Source of the DNA: UMGS363 sp964402055
Lineage (GTDB): Bacteria > Bacillota > Clostridia > Oscillospirales > Ruminococcaceae
Assembly (NCBI GenBank): GCA_964402055.1
Contig: CAYOAV010000015.1
Span: forward strand, 1 to 35,024
Direction of reading: 5' to 3'
DNA: 35,024 nt
Position 1 is the first letter of the stretch, and every line of letters starts with the position of its first letter. The position numbers and the translations under genes were made by a program. Of this stretch, positions 18,535 through 26,915 are shown one piece after another. The notes below the pieces were generated by a model, which saw only the letters and a program-made list of their open reading frames with translations, searched no databases and was not told the DNA's origin.

Positions 18535-18577
18535 AATGTCTGCCTTGCCTCCACTAACAGGCGGCAAGGCAGACATT
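18535..18577 (+). terminator. Intrinsic terminator of the GntR-ABC operon
   Basis: A 15-bp perfect stem, AATGTCTGCCTTGCC with GGCAAGGCAGACATT, is followed by a T7 run from 18584. It also lies just beyond the end of the convergent bioY. Confidence 0.9.
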
Positions 18578-18601
18578 ATATAAGTTTTTTTACATCAATT
18601 T

Positions 18602-19150
18602 TTAAAATGTATTCTTACCGATACGTTCCAGCCTTGAAGAAAATACAATTGCAGCTGTAAGCTTGATAATATCAGGGATAATAAACGGCATAACGGCAAA
18701 TTTTAAGGCATTTTCAAGCGAAATAGCGTTTCCCTTTTGCGTATATACAAGCATAAGCCAGGCAGTTCCAAACGCATAGCATACAACAAGTCCGACAGCC
18801 GCCGCAATGATTTTTATTATCCTTTTTTCGCTAAAAATAGAAGTAATTGCCCAATAAATAAGTCCTGAACCTAAAAAGCCGTAAATATAGCCGCCTGTAC
18901 TTCCAAGCAGAATTGTCAGACCTCCGCCAAAGCCTGAAAAAACAGGCACACCGACCGCTCCGAGCATTATATACACCAAAATTGCGGCAGTCCCCATCCT
19001 CCCACCGAGAACAAACAGCGAAAGGAATATCCCGAATGTCTGCATAGTAAACGGCACTGCCGCAGGTATCACAAGCTGGGCAGAGATAACTATTATTACC
19101 GTCATCAGCGAAGTGAACGTCAATTCCCTGAGTTTTTTTCTTTTATCCAT
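18602..19150 (-). CDS. bioY: Biotin transporter BioY (ECF transporter S component)
   Basis: 182 residues with about six membrane segments. BioY binds biotin and works with the shared ECF energy-coupling module, which is not encoded here. The visible family features are PFTMQTFGIFLSLFVLGG near residue 30, GAVGVPVFSGFGGG and GGYIYGFL around 60-90, and a C-terminal FIIPDIIK. I chose the ATG at 19150 because ATGAGGT precedes it at good spacing and the protein then starts MDKRKKLRELTF. The frame extends to 19183 without ribosome binding support. No biotin synthesis genes are nearby, suggesting a scavenger. I found no clear promoter or BirA site upstream. Confidence 0.9.
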   Translation of the reverse strand: MDKRKKLRELTFTSLMTVIIVISAQLVIPAAVPFTMQTFGIFLSLFVLGGRMGTAAILVYIMLGAVGVPVFSGFGGGLTILLGSTGGYIYGFLGSGLIYWAITSIFSEKRIIKIIAAAVGLVVCYAFGTAWLMLVYTQKGNAISLENALKFAVMPFIIPDIIKLTAAIVFSSRLERIGKNTF

Positions 19151-19303
19151 AAAGACCTCATATAATTTTTGCTTAACATACAAAATAGTATAAAGATTTC
19201 ATTTGAACATTTTATAGTATATATATAGCTATATTCTTACATTAAATAAATTTTCCGCTTATTAAATAGACAATAAAGCTAAGATGAAAATTTCACGAAA
19301 TTA

Positions 19304-19332
19304 TTGATTTTCAAAAATAAGTATGCTATAAT
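19304..19332 (+). promoter_or_regulatory. Sigma-A promoter of the DUF308 gene
   Basis: TTGATT (19304-19309), 17 nt, TATAAT (19327-19332) with TG at -15/-14. Confidence 0.7.
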
Positions 19333-19380
19333 ATAATCAGTTTTTTACAAGTGTCAAATTTATTGAAAGAAGTGTTTTTT

Positions 19381-19897
19381 ATGAAATCAAAAAAGCTTGC
19401 AGCTCTTGCATCGCCGATACTTACCGTTATAATCGGCATAATACTTTTCGCAAATTCAGTCGGCTCCACCGTACTTGTATGCAGGATAATTGGTATAATT
19501 CTGCTTATAAGCGGCATATTTTTCACAGGCTCATCGCTTCTCAACGGAACGCTTCACAAGTTTGGAGTTATCCCAGGAGCATTTCAGCTTATTCTCGGAC
19601 TTTTTATTACCTCACGTCCTGATAAAATGGTTGCATTCCTGACCGTTTTTATCGGAATAATCGTGCTTGTAAAAAGTATCGGTCTGCTTGAACATGGTCT
19701 TGAAAATAAGGCTCTCGGACTTTCGTTATGGTGGGTAACTGCGTCTTTGGCTTTGATAATGGCAGTTCTTGGAATTATTATAATATTCAATCCGTTCGGT
19801 GCAGTTTCAACAGTAATGAAATTGGCAGGAATTGTCATAATAATTCAAGGAATTTCGGATATTGCTGCGTTGATAAAGGCTGACAGAGCTTCAAACG
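19381..19897 (+). CDS. DUF308/HdeD-like membrane protein, 3' end lost in assembly gap
   Basis: 172 residues are visible before the gap. There are about six hydrophobic segments in three hairpin pairs, with GIILLISGIFF and a repeated GIIVL/GIVIIIQGISDI pattern typical of the DUF308 (HdeD-like) family. HdeD is linked to acid resistance in enterobacteria, but the Firmicutes members are uncharacterised. The start at 19381 follows GAAAGAAG by 8 nt and gives MKSKKLAALAS. A GTG at 19351 is in frame but lacks a ribosome binding site. The last visible residues (LIKADRASN) suggest the end is near. Confidence 0.8.
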
Positions 19898-19997
19898 NNN
19901 NNNNNNNNNNNNNNNNNNNNNNNNNNNNNNNNNNNNNNNNNNNNNNNNNNNNNNNNNNNNNNNNNNNNNNNNNNNNNNNNNNNNNNNNNNNNNNNNN
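19898..19997. other. Assembly gap (100 N)
   Basis: Exactly 100 N, a placeholder of unknown true size. It removes the end of the DUF308 gene and the beginning of the next gene. Confidence 0.99.
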
Positions 19998-20375
19998 CCC
20001 GAATTATACAAAATAAAGCCGTTCCTGAAAAATGAACGGCTGAAATTCTGCATTGTTATGCTTGATATTGAGGAATACCGCCAACCGCCCGAAAAAACAG
20101 GCTTGAAACGTGGCAGAAAAAAGGGTTTTACACGTTATGACAGGATTCCCGCTGCACTCTGCGAGGAAATTCACCTTGATACGCTTGACGATTGGCTGTA
20201 TTTTATCCCCGATTCACTCCCCGACAGCTACACATCGTCAGATTTTGCCGAAAAATCGGGAATAAACAAGAAAAATGCAGGCCTTGTGCTTAATATCCTG
20301 ACGGAAAAGGGCATATGTGAGCGTATCGGCAAGGTCGGAAACAGCTATCTTTATCGGACGGTTATTCCGAAATAA
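19998..20375 (+). CDS. Unknown protein, C-terminal 125 residues only (5' end in gap)
   Basis: The frame is open from the first base after the gap (PELYKIKPFLKN) through 20375. The first ATG, at 20058, has no ribosome binding site, so the gene probably starts in the missing sequence. There is a basic linker (LKRGRKKGFTRYDR), a segment DWLYFIPDSLPDSY and a winged-helix-like C-terminus (TSSDFAEKSGINKKNAGLVL, ending GKVGNSYLYR). From memory this resembles the C-terminal region of a widespread uncharacterised family with an FTT.DLAE motif; I cannot verify it. The stop lies inside the 3' end of convergent maf (14-bp overlap). Confidence 0.65.
   Translation, partial: PELYKIKPFLKNERLKFCIVMLDIEEYRQPPEKTGLKRGRKKGFTRYDRIPAALCEEIHLDTLDDWLYFIPDSLPDSYTSSDFAEKSGINKKNAGLVLNILTEKGICERIGKVGNSYLYRTVIPK
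20017..20041. other. 8-bp perfect hairpin just after the gap
   Basis: AGCCGTTC (20017-20024) pairs with GAACGGCT (20034-20041). On the minus strand it is followed by TTATTTTG, so it could terminate maf read-through. On the plus strand it lacks a T-run and lies within the open frame. Confidence 0.4.
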
Positions 20376-20922
20376 AGCTTTTTATCTCACGTTTAAGACG
20401 TGCGGTAGGAAGTCCGACAACGTTAAAATAATCTCCGCAGATACTCTTTGCAGGGAGCAGTCCCTTATCCTGAATACCGTAAGCTCCTGCCTTATCCATC
20501 GGCAGACCTGTTGAAATATATTCGTCAATTTCATTTTCATCAAGCGGATAAAATTCAACCTCCGTTACCTCGGAAAAGCTATGTTTTTTTCCATTAAAGC
20601 ATAAGCACACACCTGTTATGACAAGGTGCTTTTTACCCGAAAGAGCCGTTAGCATTTCCTTTGCTTCGGCTTTATCTTTTGGCTTGCCGAAAACCTTTCC
20701 ACCGAACACGACCGTTGTATCACAGCCGATAACAAGCGAATCGGGGCGGTTCAGTGAGCAAGCCTTTTTCACAGCAAGATACTCTGCACTATCCTCTGTG
20801 GCAATATCATCAGGCAGAGTTTCATCAACATCTGTTGCAATACATTCAAATTCATCAAAAATATCTGCAAGAAGCTCACGTCTTCTCGGTGACGCTGACG
20901 CAAGAATTATATTCATTTTCAT
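20362..20922 (-). CDS. maf: Maf family nucleoside triphosphate pyrophosphatase
   Basis: 186 residues. Maf proteins hydrolyse non-canonical or modified nucleoside triphosphates to monophosphates (dTTP/UTP or m7GTP type) and are linked to septum formation. The N-terminal LASASPRRRELL, the central IGCDTTVVFGGKVFGKP and C-terminal DKAGAYGIQDKG and VVGLP are all family motifs. The first ATG (20922) is only about 3 nt from AAAGGA; the second (20916, giving MNIILASAS) has better spacing and may be the true start. The 3' end overlaps the convergent unknown gene by 14 bp, and only 29 bp separate its start from the divergent acetyltransferase. Confidence 0.93.
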   Translation of the reverse strand: MKMNIILASASPRRRELLADIFDEFECIATDVDETLPDDIATEDSAEYLAVKKACSLNRPDSLVIGCDTTVVFGGKVFGKPKDKAEAKEMLTALSGKKHLVITGVCLCFNGKKHSFSEVTEVEFYPLDENEIDEYISTGLPMDKAGAYGIQDKGLLPAKSICGDYFNVVGLPTARLKREIKSFISE

Positions 20923-20951
20923 TTATCCTTTCAGAAAGAGGTTTTATTTTT

Positions 20952-21407
20952 ATGATAATCAAAAGCTACGACTATCTCCCCGATGAAGCAAGGCTTGTCC
21001 GTCAGACTGTTTTTGTCGAAGAACAGGGTTTCCGTGAGGAATTTGACACTATTGATAATACAGCACTTTACGCTGTCGCTTTTGACAATGAAACACCTGC
21101 CGCAACAGGCAGAATATTCCCATCGGAGCAGGCAAACACATATATCCTCGGCAGGCTCGCCGTTATGAAGGACTACCGAAAAAGCGGAATCGGTTCAAAA
21201 ATGCTGAAATTTCTTGAATCGGAAGCCGTAAAGCTTGGTGCGGAAAAAATCGAGCTTCACGCACAGCTCCGTGCAAAGCCTTTTTATGAGAAAAACGGCT
21301 ACACCGCCGAGGGAGATGTATTCCTCGACGAATTTGAACCGCATATCAATATGACCAAAATTCTTACAGAACACCAAGATGTTCAAGCAGAATTTTCACA
21401 CCCATAA
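20952..21407 (+). CDS. GNAT family N-acetyltransferase (ElaA/YjcF-like)
   Basis: 151 residues. It shows RQTVFVEEQGFREEFDTID near the N-terminus, ILGRLAVMKDYRKSGIGSKML (the acetyl-CoA pyrophosphate loop R-x-x-G-x-G/S) around residues 62-82, and FYEKNGY near 115. The substrate is unknown. The start follows AGAGG and begins MIIKSYDYLPDEA; longer frames upstream run antisense through maf and are not credible. The last 44 bp overlap the convergent mntP. With only 29 bp to maf, its promoter must lie inside maf or further upstream. Confidence 0.85.
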   Translation: MIIKSYDYLPDEARLVRQTVFVEEQGFREEFDTIDNTALYAVAFDNETPAATGRIFPSEQANTYILGRLAVMKDYRKSGIGSKMLKFLESEAVKLGAEKIELHAQLRAKPFYEKNGYTAEGDVFLDEFEPHINMTKILTEHQDVQAEFSHP

Positions 21408-21936
21408 GTACAAGTATCACACCGCCCGCAAGCTCCGCCTTGCTTTTGTAACGGCTGCCGAATTTATTTCCGATAATTACTCCGATTATGGAGAGCAGGA
21501 ATGTTGTTGTGCCGATTATAGAAATAGCCGACCAGATATTGACATTGAGGAAAGCAAAGGTAATTCCGACTGCAAGAGCGTCAATGCTCGTTGCAACGGC
21601 AAGTATGGCAAGCTCCTTTATATCGAGCCTGTCCTCCTCCTGCTTATCCTCGGTTTCCCATTCCTTTATTGCCTCAACTATCATTTTTCCGCCGATAAAT
21701 CCGAGAAGCAGGAAAGCTATCCAGTGGTCAATCCTTGTGATATACTTTTCAAATCCAATACCGAGGAAATATCCGATAAGCGGCATTATTGCCTGAAAAC
21801 CGCCGAAAAACAGAGCGATTATCCCTGCGTGCTTATAATTGACCTTGCCTCGCATATTCAGACCCTTACATACAGCAACAGCGAATGCGTCCATCGAAAG
21901 TCCTACACCGATAAGAAATAGCTCAATAAATCCCAT
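21364..21936 (-). CDS. mntP: Manganese efflux pump MntP
   Basis: 190 residues, six membrane segments in two inverted halves. MntP exports Mn2+ from the cytoplasm. The paired acidic motifs are visible: LSMDAFAVAVCKG near residue 14 and TSIDALAVGITF near 117. The length matches the family. It has its own consensus promoter with a leader of about 30 nt, so there is no room for a yybP-ykoY manganese riboswitch. The start follows AAGGAG. The 3' end overlaps the acetyltransferase by 44 bp. Confidence 0.92.
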   Translation of the reverse strand: MGFIELFLIGVGLSMDAFAVAVCKGLNMRGKVNYKHAGIIALFFGGFQAIMPLIGYFLGIGFEKYITRIDHWIAFLLLGFIGGKMIVEAIKEWETEDKQEEDRLDIKELAILAVATSIDALAVGITFAFLNVNIWSAISIIGTTTFLLSIIGVIIGNKFGSRYKSKAELAGGVILVLMGVKILLEHLGVL

Positions 21937-21970
21937 AGCAGATTCTCCTTAATAGAATAGATATCCTATG

Positions 21971-21999
21971 ATTATATCACCGTCACAAAAGCTTGTCAA
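21971..21999 (-). promoter_or_regulatory. Sigma-A promoter of mntP
   Basis: TTGACA (21999-21994), 17 nt, TATAAT (21976-21971) with TG at -15/-14, about 30 nt of leader. Confidence 0.85.
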
Positions 22000-22097
22000 G
22001 GCATTTGCGATTTTTTGTACAACTTTCGTTTTTTGTATATTTTAAACCGTAAATTGCATAGCTTGTTTTTTTCAATTGTATTCATTCTGCTGTAAAA

Positions 22098-23435
22098 TCA
22101 TTCCTCTGCTTCACGCTTTTTCATCGCAGGATGTCCGAGAAGCCTTATTATAAGCGGAATTACCATTAATACCCATACTATTGGCTCGGAAAGGATAATT
22201 CCCATATATCCTATTTTCGGAGCTAAAAGTATCACTACCCCGACCTTGCCGACAAGCTCTATCGCACTGGAAACTATCGGAGTTTTATGCACTCCAAGCC
22301 CCTGCAAAGCGTTCCTGAATATTGATATGACCGCCGTAACACAATACAAAATACAGTTTATCTTCAAATAAAGCGTTGCCGTGTCAATAATTTCGGGAAC
22401 GTCCGTTGAGGTGATGAACCGTAAAAGCGGCGGTGCAAGGGTATATATAAACAGTATAAGAAATACGCACCAGCCCCACGCATAAAGCACTGTTAGAAAA
22501 ACTCCCCTGCGTATTCTTCCGTATTTGCCTGCTCCGTAATTCTGCGCGCAATATGCCGCCATTGTCATTCCGAAAACCGCAAACGGCATCATAAAGAAGC
22601 TTGTCAGCTTGCGTGCGGCGGTATGTGCAACTATTATATTCGTGCCGAATGTGTTTATAGAGCTTTGCAAAGCAACCGTTCCGAATGCAACAAAGCTGTT
22701 CATAAATCCCATGGAAAGTCCGCTTCCCATAAGCTCACTTACCATATCCCCCGAAACAGCGAAGTCCTCCGCTTTAAGACGAAGCATTTTATATTTCGCA
22801 AACATATACACAAGGCACATCGCCGCCGAAATAACCTGCGAAATCACCGTTGCATATGCCGCACCCTTTACATTCAGTTCAGTCTGCGTGATAAGAAGAT
22901 AATCAAGCACTACATTTATCACGGAAGAAATAATAAGAAAAATAAGCGGCGTTACAGTATCGCCCACAGCTCTTAATACGCTTGCACATATATTATAAAC
23001 CATAGACGCTGTCATTCCGAGAAGAATTATTTTCGCATATGAATTCGCACAGTCATAATGCTCGGCAGGAATATTCAAAGCCGAAAAAATCTGCGGCAGA
23101 AATACAACACTTGCAACAGTCAGCACCGCCGAAACGATAAAACCCAAAATAAAGGTGTGTGCAACAGCACTGCGAAGCTTTTTTTCGTCCTTTGCACCGA
23201 AGCTTTGTGCCGTAACGACCGCAAAGCCGTTTGTCAGTCCGATAAGAAATCCGACTATAAGATCATTAAGCGTGGAGGTTGAACCGACCGCCGCAAGAGC
23301 GTCATTTCCAAGCGTGTTCCCTACTATGTAAACATCAGCAAAGCTGTAAAGAAGCTGGAATATATTTCCTATTGCAAGAGGTATCGCAAAGCTTATGATA
23401 AGGCTGCTGATTTTCCCTTTGGTAAGATCCTTCAT
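22098..23435 (-). CDS. MATE family multidrug/metabolite efflux transporter
   Basis: 445 residues with about twelve membrane segments in two halves. It is an Na+ or H+ driven antiporter, substrate unknown. MATE features include FAIPLAIGNIFQLLYSFADVYIVGN at the start, here seen as LAIGNIFQLLYSFADVYIV, AAVGSTSTLNDLIVGFLIGL, and in the second half QNYGAGKYGRIRRGV and RNALQGLG. The ATG at 23435 follows CGGAG by 9 nt; the frame is open for about 95 codons further upstream, but that stretch is low-complexity intergenic sequence. It diverges from pflB across 286 bp. No clear promoter was found for it. Confidence 0.92.
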   Translation of the reverse strand: MKDLTKGKISSLIISFAIPLAIGNIFQLLYSFADVYIVGNTLGNDALAAVGSTSTLNDLIVGFLIGLTNGFAVVTAQSFGAKDEKKLRSAVAHTFILGFIVSAVLTVASVVFLPQIFSALNIPAEHYDCANSYAKIILLGMTASMVYNICASVLRAVGDTVTPLIFLIISSVINVVLDYLLITQTELNVKGAAYATVISQVISAAMCLVYMFAKYKMLRLKAEDFAVSGDMVSELMGSGLSMGFMNSFVAFGTVALQSSINTFGTNIIVAHTAARKLTSFFMMPFAVFGMTMAAYCAQNYGAGKYGRIRRGVFLTVLYAWGWCVFLILFIYTLAPPLLRFITSTDVPEIIDTATLYLKINCILYCVTAVISIFRNALQGLGVHKTPIVSSAIELVGKVGVVILLAPKIGYMGIILSEPIVWVLMVIPLIIRLLGHPAMKKREAEE

Positions 23436-23613
23436 ACATAATAACTCCGTTTCAATAATGTCTTTGACAATTATTGCATATGCCGCCGATTTTTTATTGC
23501 AAAAAAACAGAAATTTATGTAAAATCTTTGTGTAGTAAACGTTAAAACTGCAAAATACCCTGTAAATCCGTGTGATATGTATAAATTTATATGTATTATG
23601 TATCAAAAAACAC

Positions 23614-23641
23614 TTGAAATTTATAAAAAATGTGATATAAT
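23614..23641 (+). promoter_or_regulatory. Promoter of pflB
   Basis: TTGAAA (23614-23619), 16 nt, TATAAT (23636-23641) with extended TG. The rest of the 286-bp MATE-pflB spacer is A/T rich with a palindrome ATAAATTTAT around 23581-23590; I see no convincing Rex or CcpA site. Confidence 0.75.
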
Positions 23642-23661
23642 ATACTTGTAAATAAAAATAA

Positions 23662-23699
23662 ATCGGTTCAGCTGATAATTTTTGTAAGCTTTGACCGAT
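23662..23699 (+). other. Leader hairpin upstream of pflB
   Basis: ATCGGT (23662-23667) pairs with ACCGAT (23694-23699), with an inner AGCT/AGCT stem (23670-23673, 23687-23690). It ends about 10 nt before the AGGAGG site and may stabilise the mRNA 5' end. Confidence 0.5.
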
Positions 23700-23721
23700 A
23701 AATAATAGGAGGATAAAACAC

Positions 23722-26016
23722 ATGGTTAATTTTGATCAGTGGAATGGCTTTGAAGGCAGACTCTGGAAAGAACAGATCGATGTAAGAGATTTTATTCAGA
23801 AGAACTATACACCTTATGACGGTGATGAGTCCTTCCTCGCAGGTCCTACAGACGCTACAAATAAGCTTTGGGGCAAGCTCCAGGAGCTCATGATTGAACA
23901 GCGTAACAAGGGCGGCGTTCTTGACTGCGAAACAGAGGTAGTTACAGGTCTCACAGCTTATGGTCCTGGATATATTGACGAATCTATGAAGGATCTTGAA
24001 AAGGTTGTTGGTCTTCAGACAGACAAGCCCCTCAAGAGAGCTTTTATGCCTTACGGCGGTATCAAGATGGCTCAGCAGGCTGCTGAAAGCTATGGCTACA
24101 AGGTAAACCCCAAGTATGACCAGATTTTCAATGAGTACCACAAAACTCATAATCAGGGCGTTTTCGATGCTTATACACCTGAGATAAGAGCTGCTCGTAA
24201 CAGCCATATCATCACAGGCCTTCCCGATACATACGGCCGTGGAAGAATCGTTGGCGACTACAGAAGAGTTGCTCTTTACGGTATTGACTTCCTCATTCAG
24301 CAGAAGGAAGCTGATAAGGCTAATACAGGCGACGGCACAATGACTGATGAGGTTATCCGTCAGAGAGAAGAAATCACAGATCAGATCAAGGCTCTTAAGG
24401 GCATGAAGGAAATGGCAGCAGTTTACGGCTACGATATTTCCCAGCCTGCTAAGAACGCTAAGGAAGCTGTTCAGTGGCTCTACTTCGGTTACCTCGCTGC
24501 TATCAAGACACAGAACGGTGCGGCTATGTCCGTAGGTCGTGTTTCTACATTCCTTGATATTTATATCGACAGAGATATCAAGGCTGGTATCCTCACAGAA
24601 TCCGAGGCTCAGGAGCTTATCGACCATATGGTTATGAAGTTCAGAATGGTTAAATTCGCAAGAATCCCATCCTACAATGAGCTTTTCTCTGGCGACCCTG
24701 TTTGGGCTACACTTGAAGTCGGCGGTATCGGTATGGACGGACGTTCAATGGTTACAAAGAACGACTTCCGTTTCCTCCATACTCTCGAAAATATGGGTCC
24801 TTCACCAGAGCCTAACCTCACAGTTCTCTATTCTTCCGCACTTCCTGAAGCATTCAAGAAGTATGCTGCTAAGATTTCTATCGATACAAGCTCGATTCAG
24901 TATGAGAACGATGACATCATGAAGCCTGTATGGGGCGATGATTACTCTATCTGCTGCTGCGTATCCGCTACACAGACAGGTAAGGAAATCCAGTTCTTCG
25001 GCGCTCGTGCTAACCTTGCTAAGGCTCTTCTCTACGCTATCAACGGCGGTGTTGATGAAAAGCTCGGCACACAGATTGGACCTGCTTACAAGGGTATCAC
25101 TTCCGAATACCTCGATTACAATGAGGTTATCAAGAAGTACACTGTTATGCTCGATTGGCTCGCAGGACTTTATGTAAATACTCTTAACCTTATCCACTAT
25201 ATGCACGATAAGTACTACTACGAAGCTGCTGAAATGGCTCTCATCGATACAGATGTAAGACGTACATTCGCAACAGGTATCGCAGGCTTCTCACACGTTA
25301 TCGACTCACTCTCCGCTATCAAGTACGCTAAGGTAAAGGTTATCCGTGGCGATGTTGATATCAAGAACAAGAAGGGCGAGGTTGTCGGAACAGCTAAGGA
25401 TCTTGCACTTGATTATGAGATCGAGGGCGACTTCCCAAGATACGGCAACGATGACGACAGAGCTGACGAAATCGGCGTATGGCTTCTCAAGACTTTCCTT
25501 GATATGATCAAGAAAAGACATACCTACAGAGATTCCGAGCCTACAACCTCTATCCTTACAATTACTTCCAACGTTGTTTATGGTAAGGCTACAGGTTCAC
25601 TTCCTGACGGACGTAAGGCTGGTGCTCCATTCGCTCCTGGTGCTAACCCATCATATGGTGCAGAGCAGAACGGTCTTGTTGCTTCACTTAACTCCACAGC
25701 TAAGCTTCCTTATGTTTGGGCTCTCGACGGTATCTCCAATACACAGTCCATGAACCCTGAGGCTCTCGGCAACAATAAGGACGAAAGAATCAACAACCTC
25801 GTTGCTGTTATGGACGGTTACTTTGATCAGGGTGCTCACCACCTCAACGTAAACGTATTTGGCAGAGATCTCCTCGAAAAGATCAAGGCTGATCCTAAGA
25901 ACCCTGAATACGCTAACTTCACTATCCGTGTATCAGGCTACGCTGTACGTTTTGTTGACCTCACACCTGAACAGCAGGACGATGTTATTTCCAGAACATT
26001 CCACGCTTCCAGATAA
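23722..26016 (+). CDS. pflB: Formate C-acetyltransferase (pyruvate formate-lyase)
   Basis: 764 residues, full length. A cytoplasmic glycyl radical enzyme that converts pyruvate and CoA to acetyl-CoA and formate in anaerobic fermentation. The active-site cysteines lie in SICCCVSAT: three consecutive Cys at 411-413, where the catalytic pair aligns with the last two. The radical glycine is Gly739 in RVSGYAVRF near the C-terminus, ending SRTFHASR. The N-terminus reads WNGFEGRLWKEQIDVRDFIQ as in the family. AGGAGG precedes the start. Codons are heavily C-ending, indicating very high expression. pflA follows after a terminator-like hairpin. The glycyl radical makes the enzyme oxygen sensitive, so a strict or facultative anaerobe is implied. 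Confidence 0.98.
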   Translation: MVNFDQWNGFEGRLWKEQIDVRDFIQKNYTPYDGDESFLAGPTDATNKLWGKLQELMIEQRNKGGVLDCETEVVTGLTAYGPGYIDESMKDLEKVVGLQTDKPLKRAFMPYGGIKMAQQAAESYGYKVNPKYDQIFNEYHKTHNQGVFDAYTPEIRAARNSHIITGLPDTYGRGRIVGDYRRVALYGIDFLIQQKEADKANTGDGTMTDEVIRQREEITDQIKALKGMKEMAAVYGYDISQPAKNAKEAVQWLYFGYLAAIKTQNGAAMSVGRVSTFLDIYIDRDIKAGILTESEAQELIDHMVMKFRMVKFARIPSYNELFSGDPVWATLEVGGIGMDGRSMVTKNDFRFLHTLENMGPSPEPNLTVLYSSALPEAFKKYAAKISIDTSSIQYENDDIMKPVWGDDYSICCCVSATQTGKEIQFFGARANLAKALLYAINGGVDEKLGTQIGPAYKGITSEYLDYNEVIKKYTVMLDWLAGLYVNTLNLIHYMHDKYYYEAAEMALIDTDVRRTFATGIAGFSHVIDSLSAIKYAKVKVIRGDVDIKNKKGEVVGTAKDLALDYEIEGDFPRYGNDDDRADEIGVWLLKTFLDMIKKRHTYRDSEPTTSILTITSNVVYGKATGSLPDGRKAGAPFAPGANPSYGAEQNGLVASLNSTAKLPYVWALDGISNTQSMNPEALGNNKDERINNLVAVMDGYFDQGAHHLNVNVFGRDLLEKIKADPKNPEYANFTIRVSGYAVRFVDLTPEQQDDVISRTFHASR

Positions 26017-26044
26017 TCTGTCACAGATTTCTGAACATAATAAT

Positions 26045-26077
26045 AAAGGGCAGACAGAAATAATTTGTCTGCCCTTT
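26045..26077 (+). terminator. Intrinsic terminator between pflB and pflA
   Basis: A 12-bp stem, AAAGGGCAGACA with TGTCTGCCCTTT, ends in a T-run. It lies 29 nt after pflB, and the pflA ribosome binding site begins 11 nt later. No promoter is visible between, so pflA is probably expressed by partial read-through. Confidence 0.85.
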
Positions 26078-26101
26078 TTAATACTGAAAGGAAATGATGA
26101 A

Positions 26102-26839
26102 ATGGAAAATATTAAAGGTATGATTCACTCAATCGAAAGCTTCGGCTCGGCAGACGGCCCTGGAGTAAGATATATTTTCTTTCTCAAAGGCTGCCCGATG
26201 AGATGTAAATATTGCCATAATCCCGATACATGGGGTTCAGCTAATCTCCTTGAAGAGCTTACACCACAGCAGGCTTACGATAAAGCCGCAAGATATAAGC
26301 CATACTGGAAAAGCGGCGGCGGTATAACAGTCAGCGGTGGAGAAGCTCTTCTCCAGATAGATTTCGTAACGGAGCTTTTCAAAATATGCAAACAGCACGG
26401 AGTAAATACCTGCCTCGATACCTCGGGTCAGCCGTTTACAAGAAATGAACCGCAGTTTTCTAAATTCAAGGAGCTTATAAAGTATACTGACCTTTTCCTG
26501 CTCGATATAAAGGAAATTGATAACGAAAAGCATAAGCAGCTCACAGGCTGTTCAAACGAAAGTATACTTGAATTTGCTAAGTTTCTCTCGGACGAGGGCA
26601 AGCATATGTGGATAAGATACGTCCTTGTGCCAACCGTGACGGACGCAAAGGAGGATCTTGAAAAAACAAGAGCTTTCATAGATACCCTTGCAACCGTTGA
26701 CAGAGTTGAGGTACTCCCCTATCATACGCTCGGTGTATTCAAATGGGAAAATCTTGGCATAAAATATGAGCTTGATGGAGTTCCTACTCCAACTACAGAC
26801 GAAGTTAAAGCCGCTAAGGAGATCCTCGGTGCTTTATAA
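26102..26839 (+). CDS. pflA: Pyruvate formate-lyase activating enzyme
   Basis: 245 residues. A radical SAM enzyme that abstracts a hydrogen from the PflB glycine using S-adenosylmethionine and a [4Fe-4S] cluster. The cluster ligands are C31, C35 and C38 in GCPMRCKYCHNPDTW. SADGPGVR near residue 16, VSGGEAL near 80 and DIKEID near 135 are family motifs. The start follows AAAGGAAA by 8 nt and gives MENIKGMIHSIESFG. The frame is open back into pflB, but that reading is antisense to nothing and simply overlaps pflB in another frame. Codon bias is weaker than in pflB, consistent with a catalytic amount being needed. Confidence 0.97.
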   Translation: MENIKGMIHSIESFGSADGPGVRYIFFLKGCPMRCKYCHNPDTWGSANLLEELTPQQAYDKAARYKPYWKSGGGITVSGGEALLQIDFVTELFKICKQHGVNTCLDTSGQPFTRNEPQFSKFKELIKYTDLFLLDIKEIDNEKHKQLTGCSNESILEFAKFLSDEGKHMWIRYVLVPTVTDAKEDLEKTRAFIDTLATVDRVEVLPYHTLGVFKWENLGIKYELDGVPTPTTDEVKAAKEILGAL

Positions 26840-26880
26840 AAAGAAAAATATAGACAAAATGTAAAAATGTTCAAATCCCG

Positions 26881-26909
26881 TTGACATTTCGAGTAAATCG
26901 TGATATAAT
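26881..26909 (+). promoter_or_regulatory. Sigma-A promoter of the pyr operon
   Basis: TTGACA (26881-26886), 17 nt, TATAAT (26904-26909) with extended TG. Transcription should start near 26916, giving a leader of about 170 nt. Confidence 0.9.
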
Positions 26910-26915
26910 TTATAG

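Noticed and set aside
21937..21970. yybP-ykoY manganese riboswitch before mntP
   Set aside because: The promoter leaves only about 30 nt of leader, far less than the riboswitch needs.
23436..23721. Rex or CcpA operator upstream of pflB
   Set aside because: Only short A/T palindromes are present. None matches TTGTGAA-type Rex or cre consensus closely enough.
23668..24627. A 319-codon minus-strand frame over the start of pflB
   Set aside because: It is antisense to an unmistakable pflB, has no family motifs and no ribosome binding site.
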